Below, piece after piece: positions 12,457 through 22,229 of a stretch of DNA of 64,000 bases; the first letter of the stretch is position 1, and the number at the start of each line of letters is the position of its first letter. The notes below the pieces were generated by a model. It had not been told where the DNA came from and did not search any database. It worked only from the letters and a program-made list of their open reading frames with translations. The DNA is from Puccinellia tenuiflora (lineage: Eukaryota > Streptophyta > Magnoliopsida > Poales > Poaceae). The stretch spans positions 124,001-188,000 of the forward strand of contig QRDG01000814.1 of assembly GCA_012064385.1 (NCBI GenBank). The letters run 5' to 3'. The position numbers and the translations under genes were made by a program.

Positions 12457-12864
12457 ATGGCTCCCAAGAACACCGCTGTCTTCCTCCTTGGTCTGCTTCT
12501 CTCGTTTGTCGCCATGAGCGGTGCAGCGAGAATCTTGGAGGAGGAGAACGTTCCGTCCAAGCATGAAGAGCACAAGCCCGAGCTTCCACCGCTGCCCAAG
12601 GTTGAGCTGCCGCCATTCCCGGAGGTGCACCTGCCACCTAAGCCCGAGCTGCCCCATGTGGAGCTGCCGCCGTTCCCGGAGGTGCACCTACCACCTAAGC
12701 CCGAGCTGCCCAAGGTGGAGTTGCCACCTAAGCCTGAGCTGCCCAAGGTGGAGCTGCCAACTATCCCGGAGGTGCATCTGCCACCCAAGCCAGAGATGCC
12801 CAAGGTGGAGCTGCCCACCATTCCTGAGTTTCACTTCGTCCCAGAGCCCGAGGCCAAGCCATGA
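12457..12864 (+). CDS. PELPK-type secreted proline-rich cell-wall protein
   Basis: Single-exon gene, 135 aa. The ATG at 12457 (MAPKNTAVFLLGLLL) is chosen because it begins a signal peptide with a hydrophobic core and likely cleavage after SGAA (residue ~24). An upstream in-frame GTG at 12433 would disrupt the signal. The mature protein is built of degenerate repeats (PELPKVELPPFPEVHLPPK and shorter versions, about five) rich in Pro, Glu, Lys and Leu, ending in PEFHFVPEPEAKP. This matches the PELPK/hydroxyproline-rich wall-protein family. Arabidopsis PELPK1 is a wall-located protein linked to germination and early growth. The antisense and +2 frames are also open through the repeats, but these are by-products of repetitive codons. 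A second intact gene lies 2.4 kb downstream on the same strand. Wall function is inferred from the family. Confidence 0.88.
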   Translation: MAPKNTAVFLLGLLLSFVAMSGAARILEEENVPSKHEEHKPELPPLPKVELPPFPEVHLPPKPELPHVELPPFPEVHLPPKPELPKVELPPKPELPKVELPTIPEVHLPPKPEMPKVELPTIPEFHFVPEPEAKP

Positions 12865-13617
12865 GAACTACCTTCTGAGTATTGTCGGCTTCACGTCCTC
12901 CGCTCGTTCATATATGTACCTGTTGTTGTGTATGTGCTTGATGTGTTTGTTTAGTCGTGGTTTGTAGCCAAGTCTTACGAGTTATGAGTGACGTGCCTAT
13001 ATATTGATATATAAAAGAATTATTTTATTCGGATTGTTACCTGTTTTCCTGTAAGAAGACTTTGAAAATCTGCATGCTTGGTTTCTATTTCATTGATAAA
13101 GCATAAATGCCTCTACAATTCTTCTTCGACTTCAGCTTTCCTCGGTCTGACATGCGATGCTTACAAAATAAACATTATACTTGAGTTTGATATCAGCGGT
13201 CTTAAAGCTGATGCGTAGGATGACTGGCATTGCACGAAAACAGGGATAAAATCTATTTGTCAACGCAAACTGCTCAACTGGGCATCCAGGTTCAAGTCAT
13301 GGACTTATTCGTGGATGCTGCATTTATGTGGATTTATTCCATTATTTAATTGGCGAAATTCCTTCAGTGGTAGGTTATATGCAGTTATATGCCTGTTAAA
13401 AGCAATTTGTTTCTAAAAAAAAGAATCTAGGTGTCCAGAACACCACATAGACGTTGTTGATGAGATGATAACTAAATCGGCCGGTATCACCAAGTGGCAA
13501 GTGCCCAACCGTGATGAATGTCGACCGATGCACCAAACTAGCACGGTGAGCACACCAGTAGTTACGCTATCGAGTGAGAAAATTAGGCAGGACCTGCTGC
13601 ACAAGTAGTTAGATTAA
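12865..13617 (+). other. 3' flank of PELPK gene (duplication partner)
   Basis: This is the 3' UTR and flanking sequence, alignable with 9651-10365 up to about 13565. No further gene was seen. A canonical AATAAA was not found in the first 150 bp. Confidence 0.6.
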
Positions 13618-13619
13618 TA

Positions 13620-13743
13620 CTCCCTCCGTCCAAAAATAAGTGTCTCAAGTTTGTCAAAATGTGGATGTATCTAGACATGTTTTTATGATTAAATACATCC
13701 ATATTTTGACAAACTTAAGACACTTATTTTGAGACGGAGGGAG
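13620..13743. mobile_element. Stowaway MITE (Tc1/mariner type)
   Basis: It begins CTCCCTCCGTCC and ends GAGACGGAGGGAG, flanked by TA at 13618-13619 and 13744-13745. The two halves are nearly perfect inverted repeats (AAGTGTCTCAAGTTTGTCAAA against TTTGACAAACTTAAGACACTT), so the transcript would fold as a long hairpin. Length, termini and TA duplication match Triticeae Stowaway elements. Confidence 0.96.
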
Positions 13744-13745
13744 TA

Positions 13746-14334
13746 ATAGTTTTGGAGACGGGCAACTATAAATTTCAGGACAAAAATGATCAAGTTTGAC
13801 AAGTTTTTTTCTTCTTCTTGGGAATGCCGGAGAAGCTAAAGAACCCAAATGTGCATTTAAATCCTTTTTTTCCTGAAAATAAGGATAACCGTCGACTCTA
13901 CATTAATTGATGCACGCATCCATATATTATTTATTATTTAAAATCCAACGGCCGAACAATGTTGATCCAAACAAAAATCGAAGTTGTATGCATCGTGATA
14001 GTAATTCCACTGGGAACCTATGAACCCTATGGTAACAAACTTAGACAAACAGTTGGAAACTCTAGTTGGAAATATTGTTTTTCATGCCAATATGATGCTC
14101 TTTGTCCATTTCGGGGAAATATAACGACATGAATTTGGCTATCAACACGGTCATCTCGATAGAAAGCGAAGTTAAGTTATACATGATGGCATTTTTTCGA
14201 AGTTTTTTTTCTCAAATTACCATATTGCAAATTTGGTATTTTTTCAAAGAACTAGGTCACATAAAAGTCCTCATGCACAAATTTTCTATTTTTTATTTGT
14301 TTGATTTTTCTGAATATAAAATTTGGTCAAAACT
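13746..14334. other. AT-rich intergenic sequence, no feature recognised
   Basis: I see no gene, MITE end or tandem repeat here. The right half (from about 14100) leads into the CACTA-like fragment and may be its internal sequence. Confidence 0.5.
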
Positions 14335-14605
14335 TTGAAGAGTTTTGTGTGAAATACTCGGCAAAGTTTATTATTTGCCGAGTATTTGTTGTTTCCCAAG
14401 TGTAGCACATCGTAAAGTTTATTATTTTCATAGTATTTTTAGTTTGCTGACCATAACACTCGACAGTTTTTATTACCAAGTACATATTTTTAACAAATGT
14501 TATTTTACAAAACATTCCGTAAAAGCCTTGTTTGCTGAGTTTGGAACAAAATACACTTGACAAACAACAAGACACTCGGCACCTATGAATTTTCCGGTAG
14601 TCACT
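14335..14605. mobile_element. Degenerate CACTA end fragment
   Basis: ATACTCGGCAAAGTT, TTTGCCGAGTATTTG, CACTTGACAAACAA and ACACTCGGCACC are CACTA subterminal motifs in both orientations. The fragment ends in TTTTCCGGTAGTC, one base away from the expected ...GGTAGTG terminus. No partner terminus was identified, so this is probably a relic. Confidence 0.6.
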
Positions 14606-15155
14606 ACACGGTTGTCTAATCCACCAGACCAAAACTTTATGGATAAAGCAATGTACATTGGAGAGGGGCCGAGTGCACTTGATATCAGCAAGATGTTAAT
14701 ATATCGCCCTTTACCAACAATCGTACAAAATCTTGAGCTCTAGAACTTGTGTTTGGATTATTTCCAACAGAGGCCGACCAACGCGATTATCGTGTACAAA
14801 GTTTTATGTTTTCTTACGCGCACGATCTGATGGTCCAGCTTGCATACAGCGTTTGGTCGTAACAGGTGGCCTAACAAGTAACAATGTTTTTGATCGGATC
14901 ACAAGGCTGCAATGCAAACGACATCACAGTGTCCTAAACTGCAGCCTTAAACATCCTGAGAACATTCTCATTCTTTCCTCACCCAAATGGTAAGCAGATA
15001 GCCAGACATAGACTCAATCACTCAAAGTCTCAAATGGTAAGGGGGCACAGGTGTACCTGAAGTGCAGGCGAGTACGTTACCTAAACACTGGACTCTGGCG
15101 AGATAGATTTTACTATTAGTACACTGTACACGTATTAACAAGCCTTTTGGAACAC

Positions 15156-15163
15156 TATAAGTA
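15156..15163 (+). promoter_or_regulatory. TATA box (TATAAGTA) of second PELPK gene
   Basis: ACTATAAGTAGCATGCAACACC lies 79 bp before the ATG and is the same core as before the first gene. The 14860-14990 block upstream aligns with 12130-12260, so the promoter was part of the duplication. Confidence 0.75.
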
Positions 15164-15234
15164 GCATGCAACACCTCTATCTGCCACATCAAACCACACC
15201 GCGCTCTCAGCCACAGTGACACACGTCTAGAAAT

Positions 15235-15666
15235 ATGGCTTCGAGAAACGCGGTTGTCTTCCTCCTCGGGATGCTCCTCTCAAGTATCGCCATGAGCGCC
15301 GTTGTGAGGACATTGCAGGAGGAGACTGTACCGTCCAAGGACGAGGAGCACAAGACCCAGCTGCCACCGCTGCCCAAGGTCGAGCTGCCGCCATTCCCGG
15401 AGGTGCACCTGCCACCTAAGCCTGAGCTGCCCAAGGTCGAGCTGCCACCATTCCCGGAGGTGCACCTGCCAGCCAAGCCTGAGCTACCCAAGGTCGAGTT
15501 GCCGCCGTTCCCCGAGGTGCACCTGCCACCCAAGGCCACGCTGTCAACATTACCGGAGGTGCACCTTCCAGCGAACTCGGATCTGCCCAAGGTGGAGCTG
15601 CCGCCCAAGCCCGAGTTGCCCACCATCCCCGAGTTCCACTTGCCAGAGCCAGAGGGTAAACCATGA
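15235..15666 (+). CDS. PELPK-type secreted proline-rich cell-wall protein
   Basis: Single-exon gene, 143 aa, in the same orientation as the paralogue 2.4 kb upstream. The ATG at 15235 starts a signal peptide (MASRNAVVFLLGMLLSS, cleavage likely near MSAVVRT). The mature part has three good copies of LPKVELPPFPEVHLPPKPE, a variant copy (ATLSTLPEVHLPANSD), a shortened repeat, and the conserved end PEFHLPEPEGKP. The composition (Pro/Glu/Lys/Leu, no Cys) fits an extended, ionically wall-bound protein of the PELPK group. The N-terminal half is very close to the first gene, while repeat number and the fourth repeat differ, as expected for slippage or unequal exchange. Function is inferred from the family. 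Confidence 0.88.
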   Translation: MASRNAVVFLLGMLLSSIAMSAVVRTLQEETVPSKDEEHKTQLPPLPKVELPPFPEVHLPPKPELPKVELPPFPEVHLPAKPELPKVELPPFPEVHLPPKATLSTLPEVHLPANSDLPKVELPPKPELPTIPEFHLPEPEGKP

Positions 15667-15885
15667 GGATTGTCTTCACCTGTGTTTTATGCTTGATCTC
15701 GTACGTTTGCATCCGTTGGTCGTGTTGTGTCGTTGGTGTGACTGTTTAGCCTGGTTTTCTGGTTTTCGTTCAGTGAGTTTGGTGACTGATGAGTTACCGG
15801 TGAAGCGCTTACCTATGGCCCCTACTTAGATGGCATGTATACAATACATATATATCCTCGAAACAGGATTTCGCCCCGTTTTATA

Positions 15886-15891
15886 AATAAA
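15886..15891 (+). terminator. Candidate poly(A) signal AATAAA of second PELPK gene
   Basis: AATAAA within TTATAAATAAAGCAATG lies about 220 bp after the stop codon, just before the hAT MITE insertion. Plant poly(A) signals are loose, so this is only a candidate. Confidence 0.4.
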
Positions 15892-15909
15892 GCAATGACC
15901 AACTAAAAC

Positions 15910-16472
15910 CTCTGTTTAAAATAGCCGGCTATTGTGTTTAGCCCCGACGTTTTCAGAAGCTACGAAAGGCTATAGCCGGGCTATAGCCGGGCTAAGCCCC
16001 TATAGCCGTTTTGCTAAATAATAAAATAAATTAAATTTTGAGCAGCATATATTCGTATATATATATATTAATAATTCATAGATGCATAACATAGTGACAT
16101 AAAAAATACAAATAATCAACAATTCTGGACATAGTTTATTCTATATATTAGTTACATAACCAACAAAATGAATTAGGGTGTAGCAAATGCAAGTTCAGGA
16201 ATCAGAACACGGGTTCGTCCACAAGATATGCATGCGATCAATCCGAGTCAGATGAAGCATGGGTCAATGACAAATTTTGATCCAAAATTTTTGGGGCTAG
16301 CTGAATGGGAAATTTAGCCGGCTAAGGGGCTAAATTGGGGCTAAATCGTCTTAGCCAGGCTATTAGCGGCTATTCTCGCTTTAGCCTATAAAGGCCATAG
16401 CCGTAGCCCCGAGCCCGTCGAAAGGCTATAGCCAGGCTATAGCCGGGCTATAGCCGGCTATTTTAAACAGAG
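15910..16472. mobile_element. hAT-type MITE, 563 bp, perfect 8-bp target duplication
   Basis: Left end CTCTGTTTAAAATAGCCGGC and right end GCCGGCTATTTTAAACAGAG form a perfect inverted repeat of 23 bp. The element is flanked by ACTAAAAC at 15902-15909 and again at 16473-16480. An 8-bp duplication is diagnostic of hAT. Inside, many copies of GGCTATAGCCGG-type subterminal motifs flank an AT-rich core without coding capacity. It inserted just after the second PELPK gene's 3' end. Confidence 0.93.
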
Positions 16473-16480
16473 ACTAAAAC

Positions 16481-16855
16481 AATTGATACAAACGTAACAC
16501 CACACATGCTGGCGCAACAGCAGACGCACCCAAAGAAAAGAAAAGAAGAAATAAAATGGAGACATGGACATATCGACATATGGATAATACAAATGGGTGA
16601 TTACATTTATGTATACAAAAATGTGTTGATCTCACCATTTCCTTTTCTTGGGCTGTGTGCATCGTCATGATAAGACCCTTTCCAAAACAAAAACAAAAAC
16701 AAAAAACCATTTACTTTTCTTCGAGAAGTATTTCAAAAGTTAGGGAATGCATTATTTGTTCTATCAACAATTTTCTAAGGAAGAGTGCTTCTCACTGCAT
16801 ATTATTTCATTTTTACTAAATGTATGTAGAGACGTTGGATTGTGTAGGATCTAAG
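16481..16855. other. Intergenic sequence, no feature recognised
   Basis: A low-complexity A-rich patch lies near 16540-16560 and an AAAACAAAAAC run near 16685-16705. No gene or element end is visible. Confidence 0.5.
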
Positions 16856-16856
16856 G

Positions 16857-17477
16857 GCATCTCTAACAAATGATGCAAAATACGACACCTGCCCAAATAA
16901 CTATTTTTTTGGGATATTTAAACCTAAAAACGGTGGTCCAGCAGATCCCCTATCTCTATATGGTGATAACGTTTTCTTGGGTAGCTCCAAATTTTATCCC
17001 CAAGTGTTGCATATTTGAGGCAGCCGAACGCTGTCACAAAACAATTTTTTTGACACGTGCAGGCCAACCACCCGCCTGAAACTTCCCGCACGTGACCGTC
17101 ACCATACCATGGACGACACCTCCGATATGATGTGGTCGTCGATCCCACCATCCTTGCCATTGCTCCCGATGCGGCCAGAGCTCCTTCCTCGGTGGTTCCA
17201 ACCACCACCACTATGACCAAGACGAAGGCTCCCGATGCCCTCCACAAAGTTTTTTGTGGCCCCACGACCTGCCAGGGGAGGCGTTAGGCCAAGCCATTGT
17301 GGGCCAGAGCAAGCCCCGCCCCAAGCCATGGGATGAAAGGTCGGCGTTGAATCCTGCGGATGCCACCTCACGCTCGAAGAAGAAAGCCAGCGCCGAATGA
17401 TGTGGCTGCTCCTGTGGTGCCTTCCCGTCTCCTACTTCTGTCCCGCTACCATTCGTGGAGCAGGAGCCACTGTTACA
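16857..17477. mobile_element. Possible PIF/Harbinger-like or MITE left part, truncated
   Basis: It begins AAGGGCATCTCTAACAAATG, resembling the GGGCATCTCCAAC start of many grass DNA elements. GC-rich non-coding sequence follows and then the LINE module at 17478. The opposite end is not visible. Assignment rests only on the opening motif. Confidence 0.3.
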
Positions 17478-18240
17478 CGACCACCTTCGAGACATTGTCA
17501 TCATCCAAAAGTACTAGTATTTTAAAAGTTATGGGAGTTTTTTTATTGGGGCCTTTTTTTTATGGGGGTCCTCGTTCCCACATCCTCGTAACCTAAGCAC
17601 TCTAGCCCACTTTGCTTAGTACCTTTACTCACGCGAGTCGACAAATGCGCCACTTCGCATTTTGCGTCAAGTAAGGTTTAAGAAGTTATCATACTTCCAA
17701 TTTTCCAATCACAAGAAAATACATTTATTTCTTAGGGGACATGATGGAAAATAATCGCATGGAGACTCCGTCTAAAATATATGAAATAAAACATCCAAAA
17801 TTAAAAATGTTCATGATACAAGGTGAAATCGAACCCACAATCTTAGTTAAGCTAGAAAGGAGGTCTTTGGTTTTATTTTAGGATTTCCGACGATGTTCTT
17901 TTAGTCGGAGACGGTGTGTCTATTCCAGTGGACTGCATTGTCAAGCCACTCCACCCAAAACCGCAAGGTGTTGGCCTCCCTCACCATGCTAATAAGTTGT
18001 GTCATTTGGAACAAGAGGAACATGAGGGTCTTCCACGATATATAAATCCGCACCGCTCACAATTTTCCTAGCGACTATCAAAAATGACACAAAGCTTTGG
18101 GCTGGTTACCGCGGTAACAAATTGAACTTGAGTAGTGTAATACCGGGAGAGTAGTCCATTTCCTTTGTGTTCCAGGAGCATCTCTTGGTCCTTTGTAAAT
18201 TTCTTAACGCACTTCTTCATTAATAGATAGAGGCAAAAAG
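17478..18240 (+). mobile_element. LINE 3' fragment (ORF2 C-terminus and tail), copy 1
   Basis: About 17930-18040 reads, in one frame, LTMLISCVIWNKRNMRVFHD. This is the conserved C-terminal region after the reverse-transcriptase zinc-binding domain of plant LINEs (typically MLI-WEIW-ERN-RVF). Stop codons follow, and the segment ends in CTTCATTAATAGATAGAGGCAAA. A diverged second copy lies at 54778-55478, alignable from CCTTCGAGACATTGTCATCAT through to the tail. Non-functional. Confidence 0.7.
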
Positions 18241-18266
18241 AAAATGGAAAACACTTTACTTAGGGC

Positions 18267-18576
18267 TAGTGCTGGCCATGGGCAGCCCGGCCCGAAAATG
18301 CCCGACCCGACTGTGCCATCGGGCCGGGCTCGGGTCTGAATTTTGAGCCCGACGGTCGGGCCGGGCCGGGCTCCGGCTTACGTGAAACACATTATTAGCT
18401 ATGGTCGGGCCAGGCCGGTCGGGATTTTTCGGGCTTTGTCGGGCTCGGGCCGGACTCAGGCCTGATTTCTTTGGCCCGACAGTCGGGCTAGGCCAGGCTC
18501 AGGCCTAGTTTTTCTGCACCGGGCTTTTTCTAGGCCCGTCCCGATCCCGTCCCGGCCCGAGACATGGCCAGGTATA
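18267..18576. mobile_element. hAT-type MITE with CGGGC-rich subterminal repeats
   Basis: Imperfect terminal repeats TAGTGCTGGCCATG and (inverted) TATACCTGGCCATG are flanked by CTTAGGGC (18259-18266) and TTTAGGGC (18577-18584), an 8-bp duplication with one mismatch. The interior is packed with GCCCGGCCCG / CGGGCCGGGC motifs, typical of this grass hAT MITE type. No coding capacity. Confidence 0.75.
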
Positions 18577-18612
18577 TTTAGGGCGACCTAAGGCGTCCTT
18601 GCGTAAGTCGCT

Positions 18613-20522
18613 GAAATGACTCCGTATCGCCTGAGTGATTCGGAGCACCGTTTCGCTGAAGATCTTTTCTATCGTGGGCTCGGCCCATTTCTCCGTTCAA
18701 GCCGCTCAGCTGGAGGCTGCCAGCGATCGTTCGTTTCTTCGTTCTTTCCATCTTTCCTTGTAGTTGTACCTACGTTTCTATTTCTTTTTTCTCTCTTTTT
18801 TTGTTTATTTTTGTATTCTTTTTTGTTTATTTATGTTTTCTTTTTTCTTTTTTTCTTTTTTTCCTTTTTTCATTTCCTGTTTTCATTTTTCTTCTTTGTT
18901 TATTTTACAAAAATGAATACATTTTTAAATCTGAACCATTTTTCAAAAAATGAATATTTTTTATATATAAACCTTTTTCAAATATCAATCATTTTCAAAA
19001 CGATTTTTTTTAAAATATGAAACATTTTTAAAATAAATTTTTTCGGTTCACTATTACTTTTGGTTCATCTGAATTTATGTTTTATTTTTGGTTTATTATT
19101 ACTTTTGGTTCTCGGTATTTTTAGTTCACTATTATTTTTAGTTCATCCGAATTTTTGGTTCACTATTTATTTTTGGTTCACTATTACTTTCGGTTCATTC
19201 AAATTTTTGTTTCTTTTTGGTTCATTATTACATTTGGTTCGTCGGTATTTTTGGTTCACTATTATTTTCAGTCACCCAAGTTTTTTGTTCACTATTATTT
19301 TCGGTTCATCCGAATTTTTGATTCACTATTATTTTCGGTCCACTATTACTTTATATTCATCCGAATGTTGGTTTCTATTTGGTTCATTATTACTTTCGGT
19401 TCGCCGGTATTTTTGGTTCATTATTATTTTCGGTTCACCCAAATTTTTGGTTCACTATTATTTTCAGTTCACCCGAATTTTTGGTTCACCCAAATTTTTG
19501 GTTCACTATTATTTTCGGTTCACCCGAATTTTTGGTTCACTATTATTTTTGGTTTATCCGAATATTTGGCTCATCCGAATTTTTGGATCACTGTTATTTT
19601 CGGCTCACCGGAATTTTTGGTTCACTGTTATTTTCGGTTTACCCAAATTTTTCGTTCACTATTAGTTTCGGTTCATTGGTATTTTTTGGTTCACTATTAC
19701 TTTTGGTTTATTGAATTTTTTAGTTCATTATTACTTTTGGTTCGCCGGTATTTTTGGTTCACTATTATTTTCAGTTCACCCGAATTTTTGGTTCACTATT
19801 ATTCTCGGTTTAGCCAAAAAATTTATTCACTATTATTTTTGGTTCATCCGAATTTTGGTTTCTTTTTTGTTCATTATTACTTTCGGTTCGCCGGTATTTT
19901 TGGTTCATTATTATTTTAAATTCACCTGAATTTTTGGTTCACGATTATTTTCGGTTCACCCGAATTTTTTGTTCACTATTATTTTCGGTTTATCCGAATT
20001 TTTTGTTCAATGTTATTTTCGGTTCACCCGATTTTTGTTCACTGTTATTTTCGGTTCACCCGAATTTTTGGTTCACTATTATTTTCGGTTCACCCAAATT
20101 TTTGGTTCACTATTAATTTTGGTTCACCGCTATTTTTGGTTCATTATTATTTTCGGTTCATCTAATTTTTTTTCATTTTCCTTTTTTTAATTTTTAAAAT
20201 ATTAATATCCAAATATTTAAATTTAAATTTTCATTTTTTTTAAATGTTCAGACTTGAAAATGTTCAAAATTTTCAAGTTTTTAGATTAAAAAATGGTTAT
20301 ATAAAAATAATAGAAAAAATGAAACAACGAAATATAAAGAAAAAAGACAGGAAAGAAAAAAAACAAAAAAAATGCCCACACGTCTGCCGGCCCATGCGCA
20401 GGAGTAGTGATAGAGCGCATACAGCCGAAAGAGACTATTGGGCCGCCGCGATGAGGCCCAGTATGGCGATCCTTCGGCGAAACGGTAGCCGTGGATCGCC
20501 CGAGCGTGAGGGACGAGCCCCC
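18613..20522. mobile_element. Mutator-like (MULE) non-autonomous element carrying a minisatellite
   Basis: GTAAGTCGCT at 18603-18612 recurs at 20523-20532, a 10-bp duplication within the MULE range. The terminal ~55 bp on each side are imperfect inverted repeats sharing ACCGTTTCGC(T/C)GAAG. Near both ends lie GC-rich segments with GGCCCA motifs. The centre is a T-rich tract (18735-18900) and a 34-bp minisatellite. A 254-aa open frame through the repeat is Phe/Tyr-rich low-complexity and not a gene. No transposase is present. Confidence 0.62.
19040..20165. repeat. 34-bp minisatellite (TTCACTATTATTTTCGG-type)
   Basis: The consensus joins GGTTCACTATTATTTTC and GGTTCACCCGAATTTTT. About 30 units are present, with many half-unit deletions and point changes. 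All three forward frames stay open for long stretches (72-254 aa), which is a consequence of the period and base composition. Confidence 0.92.
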
Positions 20523-20640
20523 GTAAGTCGCTCCGAATTTGCTCGCGCTTGCACGGCCGCGTGCAACCTTTTCATCGGCCCAATAGTGAAGCACGATTTT
20601 TTGGCCCAGTTTCAGCCCAACAGCTAGTATACTTTGATGG

Positions 20641-20857
20641 TTTCTTTTCTTTCCGGACCAAACTAGCAAGCTCTATGTTCAAAACAAAACAAAAAACTAG
20701 CTAGCTCATGACTGCACTCTGCATTCTGCTTGTAGCCGGCTAGCTTGTATTTTTTTTCTTCAATTCAGCTGCCCATCCATGCAGCTAGGGTGTACACATA
20801 TGTTCTTGTTTCACATGGTGGCCCCACAAATATATATTTTTGTTGTTGTAATAGTTT
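20641..20857. other. Intergenic sequence, no feature recognised
   Basis: A short spacer with AGCTAGCT/GCTAGC motifs. No gene, element end or repeat is evident. Confidence 0.5.
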
Positions 20858-21869
20858 GTGATTTTTTTATTGGTGACCTTATAAAAATAAATTTGTAGCA
20901 CAAATTGTTGTTTATTCACTTTTTTATTGCTATTTTTTTGTTGTAATAGTTTGTGTTTTTGATTGAAATAGTTTTTGACTTTTGTTGCAAATAAAACTAC
21001 GGCAAAAATTGTTATTTACACACTTTTTTATTGTTATATTTTTTTGTTGCAATAGTGTGTGAATTTTGTTTCAAATAAATCTCCAGCAAAAATTGTTGTT
21101 TAAACACTTTTTTCTATTGATAAGTTTTTTGTTGTAATATTTTATGGTTTTTTTGAGATAGTTGGTGACTTTTGTTAAAAATAAATCTGCACCAAAAAAA
21201 TGTTGTTTAAATACATTTTTATTGCTATGATTTTTGTTGTAATAGTTTGTGGATTTTGTTGAAATAGATGATGATTTTTATTGCATAAATATGCAGCATT
21301 TTTTTGAACAACTTTTTTGTACCATTACTTTGTTTTATAAATGTTGTGGATATTTGTTAAAATATTATATATTTTTAGATATGTGGCGAGAGATTTTGTT
21401 GGGATATATATTCGGGATTTTGTAGCAACTTAGTTAGCCTAGACTCCACTCACGTGTACTAAAGACCAATTTTTTCACACAACGCACATCGTGTATATCT
21501 ACAGAACTGGTAAAAGAAATTTTTGTTGTACATCTAAACTATGAATGAGGTATAGCTTTTGCCTGTTCGGTACATAGGCCTTTGTCTCACCACTCCCAAG
21601 CGTGAGTCAAAAAGATGTAGTCTTGGGGGTCACTCCGGTGAAAAAATGTGAACGAAGGGAGCAAGCAGGTGTCAGGATGATCGGAGCTAGCGAGCATGCA
21701 GGCAAAGTTGCGCGTGTCGGACGTGAGTACGTGACACAACGGTGGGCTCCACCCAAATAGGAAAAGCATCCAGTACCCGCAGCTGAAACGAACTGTGCGA
21801 TGCGCTGAGACGAACGGTGGTCGAAGGGACCTATCCTGCGCGCAAATAGGTCGGCCTACCGCCTACTCC
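20858..21869. mobile_element. MULE relic A with T-rich minisatellite (right end only)
   Basis: The right terminal region reads AAGGGACCTATCCTGCGCGC then AAATAGGTCGGCCTACC. Its reverse complement aligns with the left end of the complete MULE at 61783 (shared GCGACCTAT...ATAGGTCCCTT). Its interior at 20860-21330 contains four to five units of a ~110-bp repeat with TTTTTGTTGTAATAGTTTGTG and GCAAAAATTGTTGTTTA-type blocks, like the interior of the 61783 element. I could not find the left terminal repeat or a duplication, so this copy is probably truncated. Confidence 0.6.
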
Positions 21870-22229
21870 TAGCGTCAGAAACTGTTTTGATTTGGCAAAA
21901 CCGTAAGCATGCAAGCATTGAGCACATGTGGGACTGGGTGCGTGCAATTTTTTTCCAGCTAAGAAACCGATCGGTGAGCAAATTAGCATCCATGTACTAA
22001 AAGTCAAAACTGCTGATGTCATCCGCATTAAATGCCAAATTCAAAAATATAAAATGTTTTGAAGCTGAAACCGTTTATGTGATTTATGATCCGTTTTCAT
22101 CGTTGTACTGGTCGCGTCGAGATCTTCGAAACTAATCCCATGTTAATATGTTTCGACGAAAAAAAACCGGACCCAAAAGTTATCAAACACTAACACGTAA
22201 GTTACCAGGCTGTAGTATGTAACTTACCA
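21870..22229. other. Unassigned spacer, possibly element flank
   Basis: No open frame or tandem repeat is seen. CCGGACCCAAAAGTTATC and nearby motifs look like element-flanking sequence leading into the GGTAACT minisatellite. Confidence 0.35.

Noticed and set aside
12420..12967. Antisense 133-aa Gly/Ser-rich and +2-frame 148-aa frames over the first PELPK gene (similar antisense frame at 15207-15626)
   Set aside because: These are shadows of a codon-repetitive gene. Only the PELPK frame has a signal peptide and conserved termini in three paralogues.
19060..20190. 254-aa and other long Phe/Tyr-rich frames that could look like membrane proteins
   Set aside because: They arise from a 34-bp minisatellite open in all three frames, with no start context and no conserved domain.
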